Positions 12,524 through 24,600 of a stretch of 64,000 nt of DNA are shown piece after piece; the stretch's first letter is position 1; each line of letters starts with the position of its first letter. The stretch comes from Macrostomum hystrix. Taxonomy: Eukaryota > Platyhelminthes > Macrostomidae. A model generated the notes under the pieces. That model had not been told where the DNA came from, searched no databases, and saw nothing but the letters and a program-made list of their open reading frames with translations. The translations under genes were made by a program, and so were the position numbers. The DNA lies in contig CATNEN010000025.1 of the NCBI GenBank assembly GCA_950097015.1, positions 1,829,001 through 1,893,000 of the forward strand, read 5' to 3'.

Positions 12524-13957
12524 GTTTGGCCTTCGAGCTGTCTGCCGCTGTTAGCTTTGTTGATATCCGACTGATCTCCAATGTCCTGCTCCTGCGGGCT
12601 GGGCACTTTGCCTAGATCTAGCCATCGTCGTCGGTCGTCCTATGCGCCGCTGCCGCACGCGATGCCAATGTCGGTAACTGGAGAGACAAACTGCTCCGCT
12701 GCGAACGATAGAATGCAAGCTTCGTCGTCTCTGGCTAGCGAATCGCTGCTCTGGGAGCCTGCCGGCACGACTCTGGTAATGAGCCACCTGTCTGAAGTCG
12801 GAACCTGTATTGTTGCGGAGACAGGGAGTGAGGTGGCTGTTGGAATGAGCGGAGGACAGGGATTGAGGTGGCTGTTGGAATGAACGGAGGACAGGGAGTG
12901 AGGTGGCTGTTGGAATGAACGGAGGACAGGGAGTGAGGTGGCTGTTGGAATGAACGGAGGACAGGGAGTGAGGTGGCTGTTGGAATGAGAGGGCGGCAGG
13001 GAGTGAGGTGGCTGCTGGAATGAGAGGATGGCAGGGAGTGAGGTGGCTGCTGGAATGAGAGGATGGCAGGGAGTGAGGTGGCTGCTGGAATGAGAGGATG
13101 GCAGGGAGTGAGGTGGCTGCTGGAATGAGAGGACGGCAGGGAGTGAGGTGGCTGCTGGAATGAGAGGGCGGCAGGGAGTGTGGTAGCTGCTGGAATGAGA
13201 GGACGGCAGGGAGTGAGGTGGCTGCTGGAATGAGAGGACGGCAGGGAGTGAGGTGGCTGCTGGAATGAGAGGGCGGCAGGGAGTGTGGTAGCTGCTGGAA
13301 TGAGAGGACGGCAGGGAGTGAGGTGGCTGCTGGAATGAGAGGGCGGCAGGGAGTGAGGTGGCTGCTGGAATGAGAGGACGGCAGGGAGTGAGGTGGCTGT
13401 TGGAATATAATTGTAGGAAGTGCCCTGCTGTCATTGAAAATACTACCGCATCTCTGCCTCAGCTGTCCCAGTGGCCGGCTGGCGCTCCACCCGAAGCCGG
13501 TCCCGAAGATCGACGCAATCAAAGCTGGCTGGCCAGCAGCGGTTCCCTGGTCGCGGCAAATAATTGTGCTTCCACAGCGGACAACTGCGGAGTAAGTGCT
13601 AGTTTTAGTCAAATTAAAAATCTACGCAGGGAGATAAGTTTTTATCAACTTCACGACGGTCAGTCCATGACAGAGCAAAGCTCCATCTTACAAAGCCCCC
13701 CAGCTTGTCACTCTTCGTCCCTGATATCCCTCCTGACCTAATCCACTGCAGCTCCTAATGCAGAGCTTCTAGATGCATGAAAGAAGCTTGTGGATAAAAT
13801 GCGGACACAAAATCCATCTAGGAAAGCCTAAAACACGAGATGCGACTCAAATTTGCCCTCTCTTCTTTTCTCCCTGTAGCTGCTCGATTCGAGTCGTGTC
13901 CCAGGGCATTCAAGGCCGATTTTCCAGTCCTCAGCCGACCAGATTTTAGCCAATTAA
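12524..13957 (+). CDS. Putative small spliced gene, unknown function
   Basis: Three exon-like segments have good splice signals and matching phase 0. 12524-12673 has acceptor ttatttccacag, an ATG at 12581 and donor tcg|gtaact. 13463-13591 has acceptor tctctgcctcag and donor gga|gtaagtgc. 13880-13957 has acceptor cttttctccctgtag and a stop. Joined, they would encode about 99 residues, Ser/Ala-rich, with no domain I recognise. A further 5' exon, 10725-10837, may belong to it. A 35-bp array fills the intron between the first two exons. It could equally be a non-coding RNA; the opposite strand also has open frames here. Confidence 0.28.
12815..13408. repeat. 35-bp minisatellite array
   Basis: About 17 units starting ggcagggagtgaggtggctg and ending ctggaatgagagga. 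The left units carry gaacggaggac and gctgttgg, the right ones gagaggacggc and gctgctgg, so expansion was directional. It ends about 55 bp before the acceptor at 13462. Confidence 0.92.
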
Positions 13958-14164
13958 TTACGGATTTTCCTATGCGAGTTGACCCTTCGGAAAACCGTTG
14001 AGAAACTGAAAAGAAAGCTTCGACCGAATATCCGACGGGATTTGGCGCCAGATTCTGCCCCGAAGTGGACGCTGATAACTTATGCCAATAATAGTACATT
14101 CGAACCTTGGTACTATTTAGTACTTATCCAATGAATAGACCTGTTTATTCAAACTGGCAGAATA

Positions 14165-14885
14165 CTGATTAGAAATCCATTCTATTCCTTCACAGATGGG
14201 TTAGACTAGCAATCCATTCTATTCCTTCACAGATGGGTTAGACTAGCAATCCATTCTATTCCTTCACAGATGGGTTAGACTAGCAATCCATTCTATTCCT
14301 TCACAGATGGGTTAGACTAGCAATCCATTCTATTCCTTCACAGATGGGTTAGACTAGCAATCCATTCTATTCCTTCACAGATGGGTTAGACTAGCAATCC
14401 ATTCTATTCCTTCACAGATGGGTTAGACTAGCAATCCATTCTATTCCTTCACAGATGGGTTAGACTAGCAATCCATTCTATTCCTTCACAGATGGGTTAG
14501 ATTAGCAATCCATTCTATTCCTTCACAGATGGGTTAGACTAGCAATCCATTCTATTCCTTCACAGATGGGTTAGATTAGCAATCCATTCTATTCCTTCAC
14601 AGATGGGTTAGATTAGTAATCCATTCTATTCCTTCACAGATGGGTTAGATTAGCAATCCATTCTATTCCTTCACAGATGAGTTAGATTAGCAATCCATTC
14701 TATTCCTTCACAGATGGGTTAGATTAGCAATCCATTCTATTCCTTCACAGATGAGTTAGATTAGCAATCCATTCTATTCCTTCACAGATGGGTTAGATTA
14801 GCAATCCATTCTATTCCTTCACAGATGGGTTAGATTAGCAATCCATTCTATTCCTTCACAGATGGGTTAGATTAGCAGTCCATTC
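14165..14885. repeat. 37-bp minisatellite array, copy 2
   Basis: About 19-20 units beginning gggttagactagcaatccat and continuing tctattccttcacagat. Units are highly uniform. The right half carries tagattagc instead of tagactagc, with a gatgagttag variant twice. Same length and about 80% the same bases as the array at 10.96 kb. Confidence 0.93.
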
Positions 14886-15254
14886 ATCTATTCAACGATT
14901 TTCAGTTAGTTGTCAATGAAGCCAAATTTGGCAAAGTACATGCACTTAGGCCACAATGGTCACGTGAATGCATCTTATACGAGCTTAGTATAAACGATTT
15001 CTCTCAGCTACCTTTCAGCTTCTGATTGTGATTCTATGCATGTAGTAAAGCAGTTCTAGTTTTTTTGGATTCCAGGGCCGAGTGTGACCAGTTTGAAGAG
15101 GATTCAGATGTACTAGTCAGCCACTAAGAAACTTTTGCGTGATAGGTTGAAGATTTTTTAGAAAGTACTCGTTCAGTATCTCATCAGCTCTAGTACGAGT
15201 ACGAGAAGTATTGATGAATGTCGATCTATATAATCTATTCTAGATCTATTCTAT
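14886..15254. other. Non-coding, nothing recognised
   Basis: Unique AT-rich spacer between two arrays. No frame or splice pair stood out. Confidence 0.35.
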
Positions 15255-16165
15255 GGAAGCCGTGAGGTGTCTGTCGAAGCAGTGTGGTTTCTAAGGAAGC
15301 AGTGAGGTTTCTTAGGAAGCAGTGAGGTTTCTAAGGAGGCAGTGAGGTTCCTATGGAAGCAGTGAGGTTTCTAAGGAGGCAGTGAGGTTTCTAAGGAAGC
15401 AGTGAGGTTCCTATAGAAGCAGTGAGGTTTCTAAGGAAGCAGTGAGGTTTCTAAGGAAGCAGTGAGGTTTCTATGGAAGCACTGGTTTCTATGGAAGCAA
15501 TAAGGTTTCTAAGGAAGCAGTGAGGTTTCTAAGCAAGTAGTGAGGTTTCTAAGGAAGCAGTGAGGTTTCTAAGGAAGCAGTGAGGTTTCTAAGGAAGCAG
15601 TGAGGTTTCTTAGGAAGCAGTGAGGTTTCTAAGGAAGCAGTGAGGTTCCTATGGAAGCAGTGAGGTTTCTAAGGAGGCAGTGAGGTTTCTGTGGAAGCAG
15701 TGAGGTTTCTATGGAAGCAGTGAGGTTTCTATGGAAGCAGTGAGGTTTCTAAGCAAGTAGTGAGGTTTCTAAGGAAGCAGTGAGGTTTCTAAGGAAGCAG
15801 TGAGGTTTCTAAGGAAGCAGTGAGGTTTCTTAGGAAGCAGTGAGGTTTCTTAGGAAGCAGTGAGGTTTCTAAGGAAGCAGTGAGGTTCCTATGGAAGCAG
15901 TGAGGTTTCTAAGGAGGCAGTGAGGTTTCTGTGGAAGCAGTGAGGTTTCTATGGAAGCAGTGAGGTTTCTATGGAAGCAGTGAGGTTTCTATGGAAGCAG
16001 TGAGGTTTCTATGGAAGCAGTGAGGTTTCTATGGAAGCAGTGAGGTTTCTATGGAAGCGAAGCAGTGAGGTTTCTATAGAAGCAGTGAGGTTTCTAAGGT
16101 AGCAGTGAGGTTTCTACGAGTAAGAATGCAGTGAGGTTTCTAAGAATGCAGTGAGGTTTCTAAGA
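15255..16165. repeat. 20-bp minisatellite array with higher-order structure
   Basis: About 45 units of aaggaagcagtgaggtttct. A rare variant unit, aagcaagtag, occurs at 15531 and again at 15751. The following order of variants (aagg, aagg, aagg, tagg, aagg, atgg, aggc, gtgg) is repeated after both, with one extra unit in the second. This marks a duplicated block of about 220 bp. Confidence 0.92.
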
Positions 16166-17046
16166 TTCTCTACCTAAGGAGGGAGCTCGAGACGATGTGT
16201 ATACTTTAACAGTAGCTAGCGCTTATACAAGCTCATTAAACAGTCTTATTGTTTAATTAGCTGGTCAATAGTGTCCTTGCAGTATTATACAGGTTCATAT
16301 TTTATACATAGCCATCGTTGTTTGTTTAGTTCATTTGAGATTCCTCGTGTATCTCGCACTGGCTCTTAATGAGTTAAAAAGTAGCTATAAGCTTATAAAG
16401 AATTTTCTCCAGATGTTTGTCTAACTGAAGTGGATAATCCAATATCAATGCCAATTCTAGATTAAGGGCTTCCACTTGTCACATCATCTTTATTTATCAC
16501 TCCGCGTGGGTTGCAGAACAAATTACTTCAAATTAGCATGGTTTTGTATTTTCTTTGGCATCGAAGGCAAATATTATAACCATTTTGAATTGATTGTATG
16601 ACTAAAATTTAGATTTGGTAACCAATATGGATTCGCCATACTCATCAACATCTACCCGCACAATATCCCCCATCTGCAATTCCCTTTACCTGCACTTCTT
16701 TCTACTCTGAATAGGAGCTTTTGTTTTAAGGTTGGGAGTCAATCAAAGAAATCATTTGAGTCGGGCAAATTAAGGTTCAGCGCTGAATCAGTGATTGTTA
16801 AATGTAGGCCTATGCATTACACATCTACAAAAGTATCCTGTGTGTTGCTCACAAAATTGTCATTAAAAGTGCAGCGGCGAGATGGGAACACGGCATGCAA
16901 ACTGGCGCTGTATCGAGTTTCACCCAGAGCTGGAACGGAAAGAATTAGCTGAAACTGCTGCTCAGGGATTCAGAAACTCCGGATTAACAGATAAACACAC
17001 TGGTTGGGTGGAAACTAGTGCACTCCCGTAATGGTCTTCAGTTTCT
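16166..17046. other. Non-coding, nothing recognised
   Basis: AT-rich unique sequence upstream of the tetranucleotide array. No exon-like frame found. Confidence 0.35.
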
Positions 17047-17335
<289 letters not shown>

Positions 17336-17503
17336 GGTAGCCAGCTATCCAGTCACACAAACAATCTCATGGAACAAAGCTCAAAGGCTAAACAAGACAG
17401 TTTAGTTAAAAGCCTCGGAAATGCAATTCATTAGCTGAAGAACGACACCATGAGTGGGATGAGCCAGGGGAAAAGGAAACACTTAAAGGACTTGTGGTGG
17501 ATT

Positions 17504-17505
<2 letters not shown>

Positions 17506-17534
<29 letters not shown>
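17506..17534. repeat. (CAG)n trinucleotide run
   Basis: Nine or ten uninterrupted agc/cag triplets in non-coding DNA upstream of the M13 gene. Not in a supported frame. Confidence 0.85.
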
Positions 17535-17535
<1 letters not shown>

Positions 17536-18076
17536 TCAATGTGGGACCTGAATAGTCGCCATCTTCAGCTGTGCGGTCTGATGGCGCCAAGGCAACACAC
17601 ATTGTAGTAGAATGAATAAATAAGCCAACAAATGCAGGCACCCCTCGTAAGTGGCAGAGATGCGACTCAATTCAGCTTGAGTGGATTCCGCTGGAGTCTG
17701 AGTCCCGGTTTGGGGCGCCAAATGCGCATTGTCTAGCTGTTTTGTTTGCGTTTTCTTCTTCTCCCCTCCCTTGCCCTCGCATCCCCATTCTTTCCTTCCT
17801 CACTCCATCTTTCGGGGCACTCATCGCTCCAATGTAGTTATTTTCGTTCGATGAAGCGATGCTTACACTCGGTCATAGATATCTAGTATCTGGATAGACC
17901 ATAGACTATCATGCTGGGACCACGAAGCACACACCAATCAATATTTTATGCCATAGACAATGACACCATAAAATGTCTAACATAGACTAGTCTATGGCCA
18001 TAGACTACAGCACTTATAGCTAACGTCCATCATAGGACACAGATAATGTCCGTACCCTGAAAAAATTATTTTACAG

Positions 18077-20000
18077 ATGCAACTTCGGCGATACGCCGCA
18101 CAGACCGGCCGTTCGGCGCTAGCACCTCTGGGTATTCGTCGGCAGTTTGGCACCTCACCGGCTATCGCATCCTCGTTGACGCCTGGCTCCTTTGGTAGCG
18201 GAGTGGCTTCAGCTTCAATGACCGCCTCGACGTCGATTCGGGGACCTGACGAGCGACTATTGGCGCCGTTGACTGTCGATGACAGGCACCCTCGCAGTCG
18301 ACGGCAGTTTGGAGAGCGGGCGGTTGGAGCAGCGAACCGTGGCAACACGGATGAGGACTGCTGGCCTCTCCTGGCGGTCAGTCTGGCATTGTGCGCTGTC
18401 TCCGTGCTACTGCTGGCTGTAGGTGGACTTTTCCTTGGCGTTCATTTGCGACAACGGGCCCGCTCCGCCATACCTTCGTCCAGTGTGTCAGCATCGGCTG
18501 CAGCGGCGGCTGCTGCGGCTGCTGAAGCATCTGATTCGGCAACGCCAGCTTTGTCGCCTTCAACTCCACCAGTCGTGGAGACTTTAGCGACGACTACGAG
18601 GACGCTGAAGGACCTTCAAAGCGAAGCCAGCTTTCTAGACGGCACAATCGGATCCAGGATGCAATCTCTGCTGGACAAGAGCATCAGGGCCTGCGACGAT
18701 TTCCATGGATACTCCTGCGGAAGGCTCGGCGATTACCTTACCAATCCTGTCGAGGCAGACAATCTCGAACGGCAGCGTCGTCGGCCAAACGACCTTCTGG
18801 AATTGGCTGGCCTTCGGCTACGCTCCGAGCTGGCCGTTGCTATGGAAACCAACTCTGTGCCATCCGGTCTAAAGGCCGCCTATCAGCGCTGTCGCCAACT
18901 GCCGGGCCCCTCTGACGCCTGTTTGCGCGCCCTGCGTTGGACAGCGCCGGAGGCCGTCAAGTCGTTGACGAAGGCTCGCAAACTCAACGTGACTGCACTG
19001 CACATGGCACTGTCGGATTTGTTTGCTGGGTGAGAAGAGACTGATTGACAGCGACTGATTCTAAGACTGTCTGAACTGCTTTTACGTGACTTCCCATGGG
19101 TTGGTGTGTGTGACTTTCCTTATAGAGATTATATAGTACAAATGTACTCGTCAGTAAAACACTTCTCCATCGCACGGATACAGAGTTGTTACCGAGCTTC
19201 GCGAGCTTATCTCAGTATCGCCTGCCCTGACTGCTCACACGAGACACTGGATGGACTCCCGCCTGTCCGGCCTCTATCTCTACGTGGACTCCGTCGGCAA
19301 TAGCGGGCAAGTGCCAGCTTTAGCAACAGCTGACAGTCTTCAGTTCGCCATTAGCGGCTTCAACAGCGCTGCTGACAGAGCAGCGGGCGGCTCATGTCGG
19401 TCAGGCGCTTGCCGTCCCAGCTCGCCCGACTGGTCGTTCGGTTCAGCGTGCGTCTGTCTTAGCAACGCCACCAGCGCCGACGTTGCCGTCTCTCTGGCTG
19501 CCCTCCGGCCGGAGCTCTACTCGCCGAGCCTGTCGCCGGCTCTGGCGCACAGCTTCATGGGCGCCCGCCTGGCCGAAGCCGCGTTTGCCGCGGTCGGGCC
19601 AGCGCACAGGCGACGGTTCTACTCCACCGAGAGTGAGGCGCGAGCCTCAGCCGCTGTCGGCTGCCTGAGCAGGCGACTCCGACTTCCGCCTGGCGGCGGG
19701 CGGCTGGCTCGTGCTGTGGCCAGCCTGGCCGGAATGCGGGCAGCTCTAGCCGGCTTCCTGCGGCATGAGGGCCGACAGAAGCACTCAATGCGTCAGGAAG
19801 ATCTGGTTGCATTCTTTGTGAATTGGGCGCAGACGCAATGCTCGCTTGTCGATCCCGGAACCTCGGCGACAGTGATCAACTGGGCCGTTGTTGAGTCATC
19901 GTCTATGGCTCTATCGACATTTTTGCAGGCCTTTAACTGTACCGCTGGCGATGCCATGATGCCAACGGTGCGGGACGACCAACTGTGTCGCTTTCCTTAA
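18077..20000 (+). CDS. M13 (neprilysin-like) peptidase homologue, probably catalytically dead
   Basis: Two exons, 18077-19029 and 19184-20000 (donor gg|gtgaga, acceptor atacag; phase 2), encode 589 residues. Cytoplasmic residues 1-95, one membrane segment at about 96-123 and an extracellular part give the type II topology of neprilysin. C-D-D-F-H-G-Y-S-C-G (206-215) is the M13 N-terminal signature. The C-terminal block with F-F-V-N-W-A-Q-T-Q-C-S (about 528-538) and F-N-C-T-A-G-D-A-M-M-P ... C-R (568-587) matches the M13 end. Where HExxH is expected the protein has H-S-F-M-G (440-444). Where ExxxD is expected it has R-A-V-A-S (494-498). It is also about 100-150 residues shorter than usual. It is therefore likely a pseudoprotease. 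An acceptor lies directly before the ATG (ttacag|atg), so a 5' exon or spliced leader is likely. Confidence 0.75.
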
Positions 20001-20139
20001 GCAGCTAGGTGACTACCACTACCTTCTTGTCGTCTCAGTGAAATTCCGTCCTCATTCCGTCCAGTCTGAGGTGCCTTTTGGCTTGTTTCCATGAAATCCA
20101 TCTAGTTCCAATCAAATCCCCGCAATGCTCAATCGTATT

Positions 20140-20425
20140 AGTCTCCAGCTCAGAGCTCACACCAGCTTCTCATCACCATCACTCAGAGCTCACACCAGCT
20201 TCCTATCGTCATCACCTCAGAGCTCACACCAGCTTCCTATCGTCATCACCTCAGAGATCACACCAGCTTCTCATCACCATCACCTCAGAGATCACTCCAG
20301 CTTCTCATCACCATCACCTCAGAGATCACACCAGCTTCTCATCACCATCACCTCAGAGATCACTCCATCTTCTCATCACCATCACCTCAGAGATCACACC
20401 AGCTTCCCATCATCATCACAAGATT
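20140..20425. repeat. 34-bp minisatellite array
   Basis: About 8 units starting cctcagagatcacaccagct and ending tctcatcaccatca. Downstream of the M13 gene stop, so possibly in its 3' UTR. Open frames across it are artefacts. Confidence 0.88.
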
Positions 20426-20984
20426 TACTAATCCACCCACCAATCGCATGCAAGGTCGTCAAGTGCTTTCAAAGTGCCAAAACTTAACATACTAAAATAA
20501 TTTGCTAGTTAGGAAAATAATTCGAAATACCTCACATTTCTTTTTGCCCATTGTTGTGGACTTGACAAGATTTTTCACGCTACAGACTATACGAAAAAAA
20601 TGCATTAAAAGCGTATGAAATAAAAACTAACGCTCTGCCTCTGTATGCCTTTCCATTAAACTGTAAAATGTTAGACATATTCTCGAATCGATTTCGTCAA
20701 ATCGACAAGTCGAAAATCTACGAAGCTCTCGGGAAATAAATATCTAATTGACTTGCAAAGTGTGGCTATAAAAGCAACACCAAGCAAGGCAAAACCAGGA
20801 GTATGTCGTGAAAAAAAATAGGTCATTCTACTCATCCAGACGTGAGAAACGAATAAATTATTTGTCAAGCAAAATGGACGCAAAATTCTACTAGAGAAAA
20901 ATGTTTGTTTTGATTTCCATCAATGAGCTCCATTAGGCCGAATAGAAATTGTAAAAGTTTGTCTGCTTTTTACTAAATAAAGCA
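20426..20984. other. Intergenic, no gene seen
   Basis: AT-rich sequence between two convergent genes, the M13 gene (+) and the FREM1-like gene (-). aataaa-type signals on the plus strand (for example about 20620) could end the M13 transcript. Confidence 0.35.
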
Positions 20985-21275
20985 GTAAGAATATAATTAC
21001 ACCTTTAGCACTTCGGCCAGATGTGCAGCCGACAGCACAGCCGCAGCTAATGCGCGGCGCATCTGAAGGCTGCGTACGGCTGTTCAGTCCATGGACTGGG
21101 GGGACGCAACGCCCACTCTCAATTATCCCCAGCTGACGCTGGCACCAATTTAACAGCTGGGTGAACTGAATCAATCCAGAGTTAAGTGTCTTGCTAGAGA
21201 ACACAAATTGTTCCAGTGGAGTCGGGAATCGAACTCCCGACCTTCACGCACTAAGAACTATAGGCTTAAACCCAT
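20985..21275 (-). mobile_element. tRNA-derived SINE, family A
   Basis: On the minus strand: a tRNA-like head with B box (gtcgggagttcgattcccg near 21225-21245), then the conserved gtgttctctagcaagacact block, then cagtccatggactgaacag, and the 3' block gcggctgtgctgtcggctgc. A fairly complete copy of the family seen at 27.6, 36.4, 48.1 and 53.3 kb. Confidence 0.8.
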
Positions 21276-21699
21276 TTAGAATTGGGACGACAAGTACGCG
21301 TTGCAAATTTATTCAAACTGTAGCAACTTAAACTTAGTGTATTTTACATTTACGAGCACAACGAGTGCATAGCGACAAAAACTAAGCTGGCTCAAAATCA
21401 AGTACGAATTCCTTCATATTCGATAAAGATTTTTCTATAGCGTGTGGGTAGCTTGGTAAGACTAAAATAGCAGCAAAGAAAATTAGTCAAAGCAAACAAA
21501 TTTTGCTGCGTAATCTGAGAGTAGCAGCTGAGGTAGCAGCAAAAATATATACTACTTACTAGCGAAGTACACCAGTAGTTTTTACTGGTGGTGACGTCTA
21601 AAAATGATACTTTAGAACAATGAAAATTATGATAGGGGAAGCTTCAAGAAAGATTGTAATGTGTGATTGTAATGCATCACTGAACTGTACTCAGTGTGA

Positions 21700-24600
21700 T
21701 TAAGTAATTTGCTTTCGGCGTGACTGCAGCACATACTTATAATATTCTCGTCTATCAGAGAGCCGGTTGCTCAGTCGAACAAGGAGCTGGCACATGTAGT
21801 GCGCCAGCTTCGGCCGTTGTTGTCGTCTTCGCGCTATAACGGCGCGTTCTTCAGCGCCGCAGTTGACACTTTTCAGCCATCGATTGCGATAGACCATGGC
21901 GCACGAGTCGGCGCTCTGACCAGGCTTGTCGTGATTGGATCCCGGCCACCAGGGCTGGTAGGTCGCCGCCTGGCCGCTCGGCTGGAGCCACGCGCCACCG
22001 CTGGACCGATGAAGACCTGCGCCAACCAATCATGTGACAATAGTGGATTACTGAGGCTTGGTGCGCCAACCAATCATGTGACAATAGTGGATTACTGAGG
22101 CTTGGTGGGCCAACCAATCATGTGACAATAGTGGATTACTGAGCCTTGGTGCGCCAACCAATCATGTGACAATAGTGGATTACTGAGCCTTGGTGCGCCA
22201 ACCAATCATGTGACAATAGTGGATTACTGAGCCTTGGTGCGCCAACCAATCATGTGACAATAGTGGATTACTGAGCCTTGGTGCGCCAACCAATCATGTG
22301 ACAATAGTGGATTACTGAGCCTTGGTGCGCCAACCAATCATGTGACAATAGTGGATTACTGAGCCTTGGTGCGCCAACCAATCATGTGACAATAGTGGAT
22401 TACTGAGCCTTGGTGCGCCAACCAATCATGTGACAATGGTGGATTACTGAGCCTTGGTGCGCCAACCAATCATGTGACAATAGTGGATTACTGAGCCTTG
22501 GTGCGCCAACCAATCATGTGACAATAGTGGATTACTGAGCCTTGGTGCGCCAACCAATCCCGTGACAATAGTGGATTACTGAGCCTTGGTGCGCCAACCA
22601 ATCATGTGACAATAGTGGATTACTGAGCCTTGGTGCGCCAACCAATCATGTGACAATAGTGGATTACTGAGCCTTGGTGCGCCAACCAATCATGTGACAA
22701 TGGTGGATTACTGAGCCTTGGTGCGCCAACCAATCATGTGACAATAGTGGATTACTGAGCCTTGGTGGGCCAACCAATCATGTGACAATAGTGGATTACT
22801 GAGCCTTGGTGCGCCAACCAATCATGTGACAATAGTGGATTACTGAGCCTTGGTGCGCCAACCAATCATGTGACAATAGTGGATTACTGAGCCTTGGTGC
22901 GCCAACCAATCATGTGACAATAGTGGATTACTGAGCCTTGGTGCGCCAACCAATCATGTGACAATAGTGGATTACTGAGCCTTGGTGCGCCAACCAATCA
23001 TGTGACAATAGTGGATTACTGAGCCTTGGTGCGCCAACCAATCATGTGACAATAGTGGATTACTGAGCCTTGGTGCGCCAACCAATCATGTGACAATGGT
23101 GGATTACTGAGCCTTGGTGCGCCAACCAATCATGTGACAATAGTGGATTACTGAGCCTTGGTGCGCCAACCAATCCCGTGACAATAGTGGATTACTGAGC
23201 CTTGGTGCGCCAACCAATCATGTGACAATAGTGGATTACTGAGGCTTGGCATTCAAAGTAGATAGAAGATTAAAATCACTTGCTCAAGGACACATTTTCC
23301 CTTGGGCTGAGATTCGAGCTCACAACCTTTCCTTCGTAAGTCCAAAGCTCCAAGTACTGATGTCAACCGTTCCACTGCCTCACGCAGATGTGTACTTCTA
23401 CGGCGCCCTCCTCACAGTCAGGAAGTGTACGCACACCACAGTACTAACGAGTAATAAGGGGCGACCTCGGGCTGTAGCAGATCGCTATTTGACTACGTCA
23501 TGAAGATTTGCTCTCACATCGTCCTGAATCCTGAATTTTCCTGAAACCTACAGCCTACTTCACGATAGCTCCCGAACCGAATGACCTTTTTTACTTTTTT
23601 ACTGTTAAAGGGTAGAAAAAAGAGTGATCTCACCAATCCAGTACCGCTTGCGACTCCGCAGCTTTTCCCTGATCCAACGCAGGTCGGTTACGCTTTGTAT
23701 CTCGGCCAGTCTGGCGCCGAATTTGGCGCACTCGGCTGCAGCAGCAGCGCCTGTTAGGCGAGATCGAAAGTACTTCACGCAGGACGTTCCGCGCATCGTA
23801 GTCCAGCCTTTATCAAAAATGGGGCGAGAAATATCAGATGCTTCTCTAATCAGTACACTAATCATCGCCTGGCCTAACACTGATGTGGGATGTTCTGAAG
23901 GATGTTCTGTAGGATGTTCTGAAGGATGTTCTGTAGGATGTTCTGAAGGATGTTCTGTAGGATGTTCTGTAGGATGTTCTGTAGGATGTTCTGTAGGATG
24001 TTCTGTAGGATGTTCTGTAGGATGTTCTGTAGGATACTGTAGGATGTTCTGTAGGATGTTCTGTAGGATGTTCTGTAGGATGTTCTGTAGGATGTTCTGT
24101 AGGATGTTCTGTAGGATGTTCTGTAGGATGTTCTGTAGGATGTTCTGTAGGATGTTCTGTAGGATGTTCTGAAGGATGTTCTGTAGGATGTTCTGAAGGA
24201 TGTTCTGTAGGATTTTCTGTAGGATGTTCTGTAGGATGTTCTGTAGGATGTTCTGTAGGATGTTCTGTGGGATACTGTAGGATGTTCTGTAGGATGTTCT
24301 GAAGGATGTTCTGTAGGATGTTCTGAAGGATGTTCTGTAGGATGTTCTGTAGGATGTTCTGTAGGATGTTCTGTAGGATGTTCTGTAGGATGTTCTGTAG
24401 GATGTTCTGTAGGATACTGTAGGATGTTCTGTAGGATGTTCTGTAGGATGTTCTGTAGGATGTTCTGTAGGATGTTCTGTAGGATGTTCTGTAGGATGTT
24501 CTGTAGGATGTTCTGTAGGATGTTCTGTAGGATGTTCTGTAGGATGTTCTGAAGGATGTTCTGTAGGATGTTCTGAAGGATGTTCTGTAGGATTTTCTGT

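Noticed and set aside
12551-13612. 353-codon minus frame with FQQPPHSLPSSHS repeats
   Set aside because: Produced by the 35-bp array. The flanking unique parts have better splice signals on the plus strand.
22017-23248. CRISPR-like array (44-bp direct repeats; also the 37-bp arrays)
   Set aside because: Units are contiguous with no unique spacers, in an animal genome. These are minisatellites.
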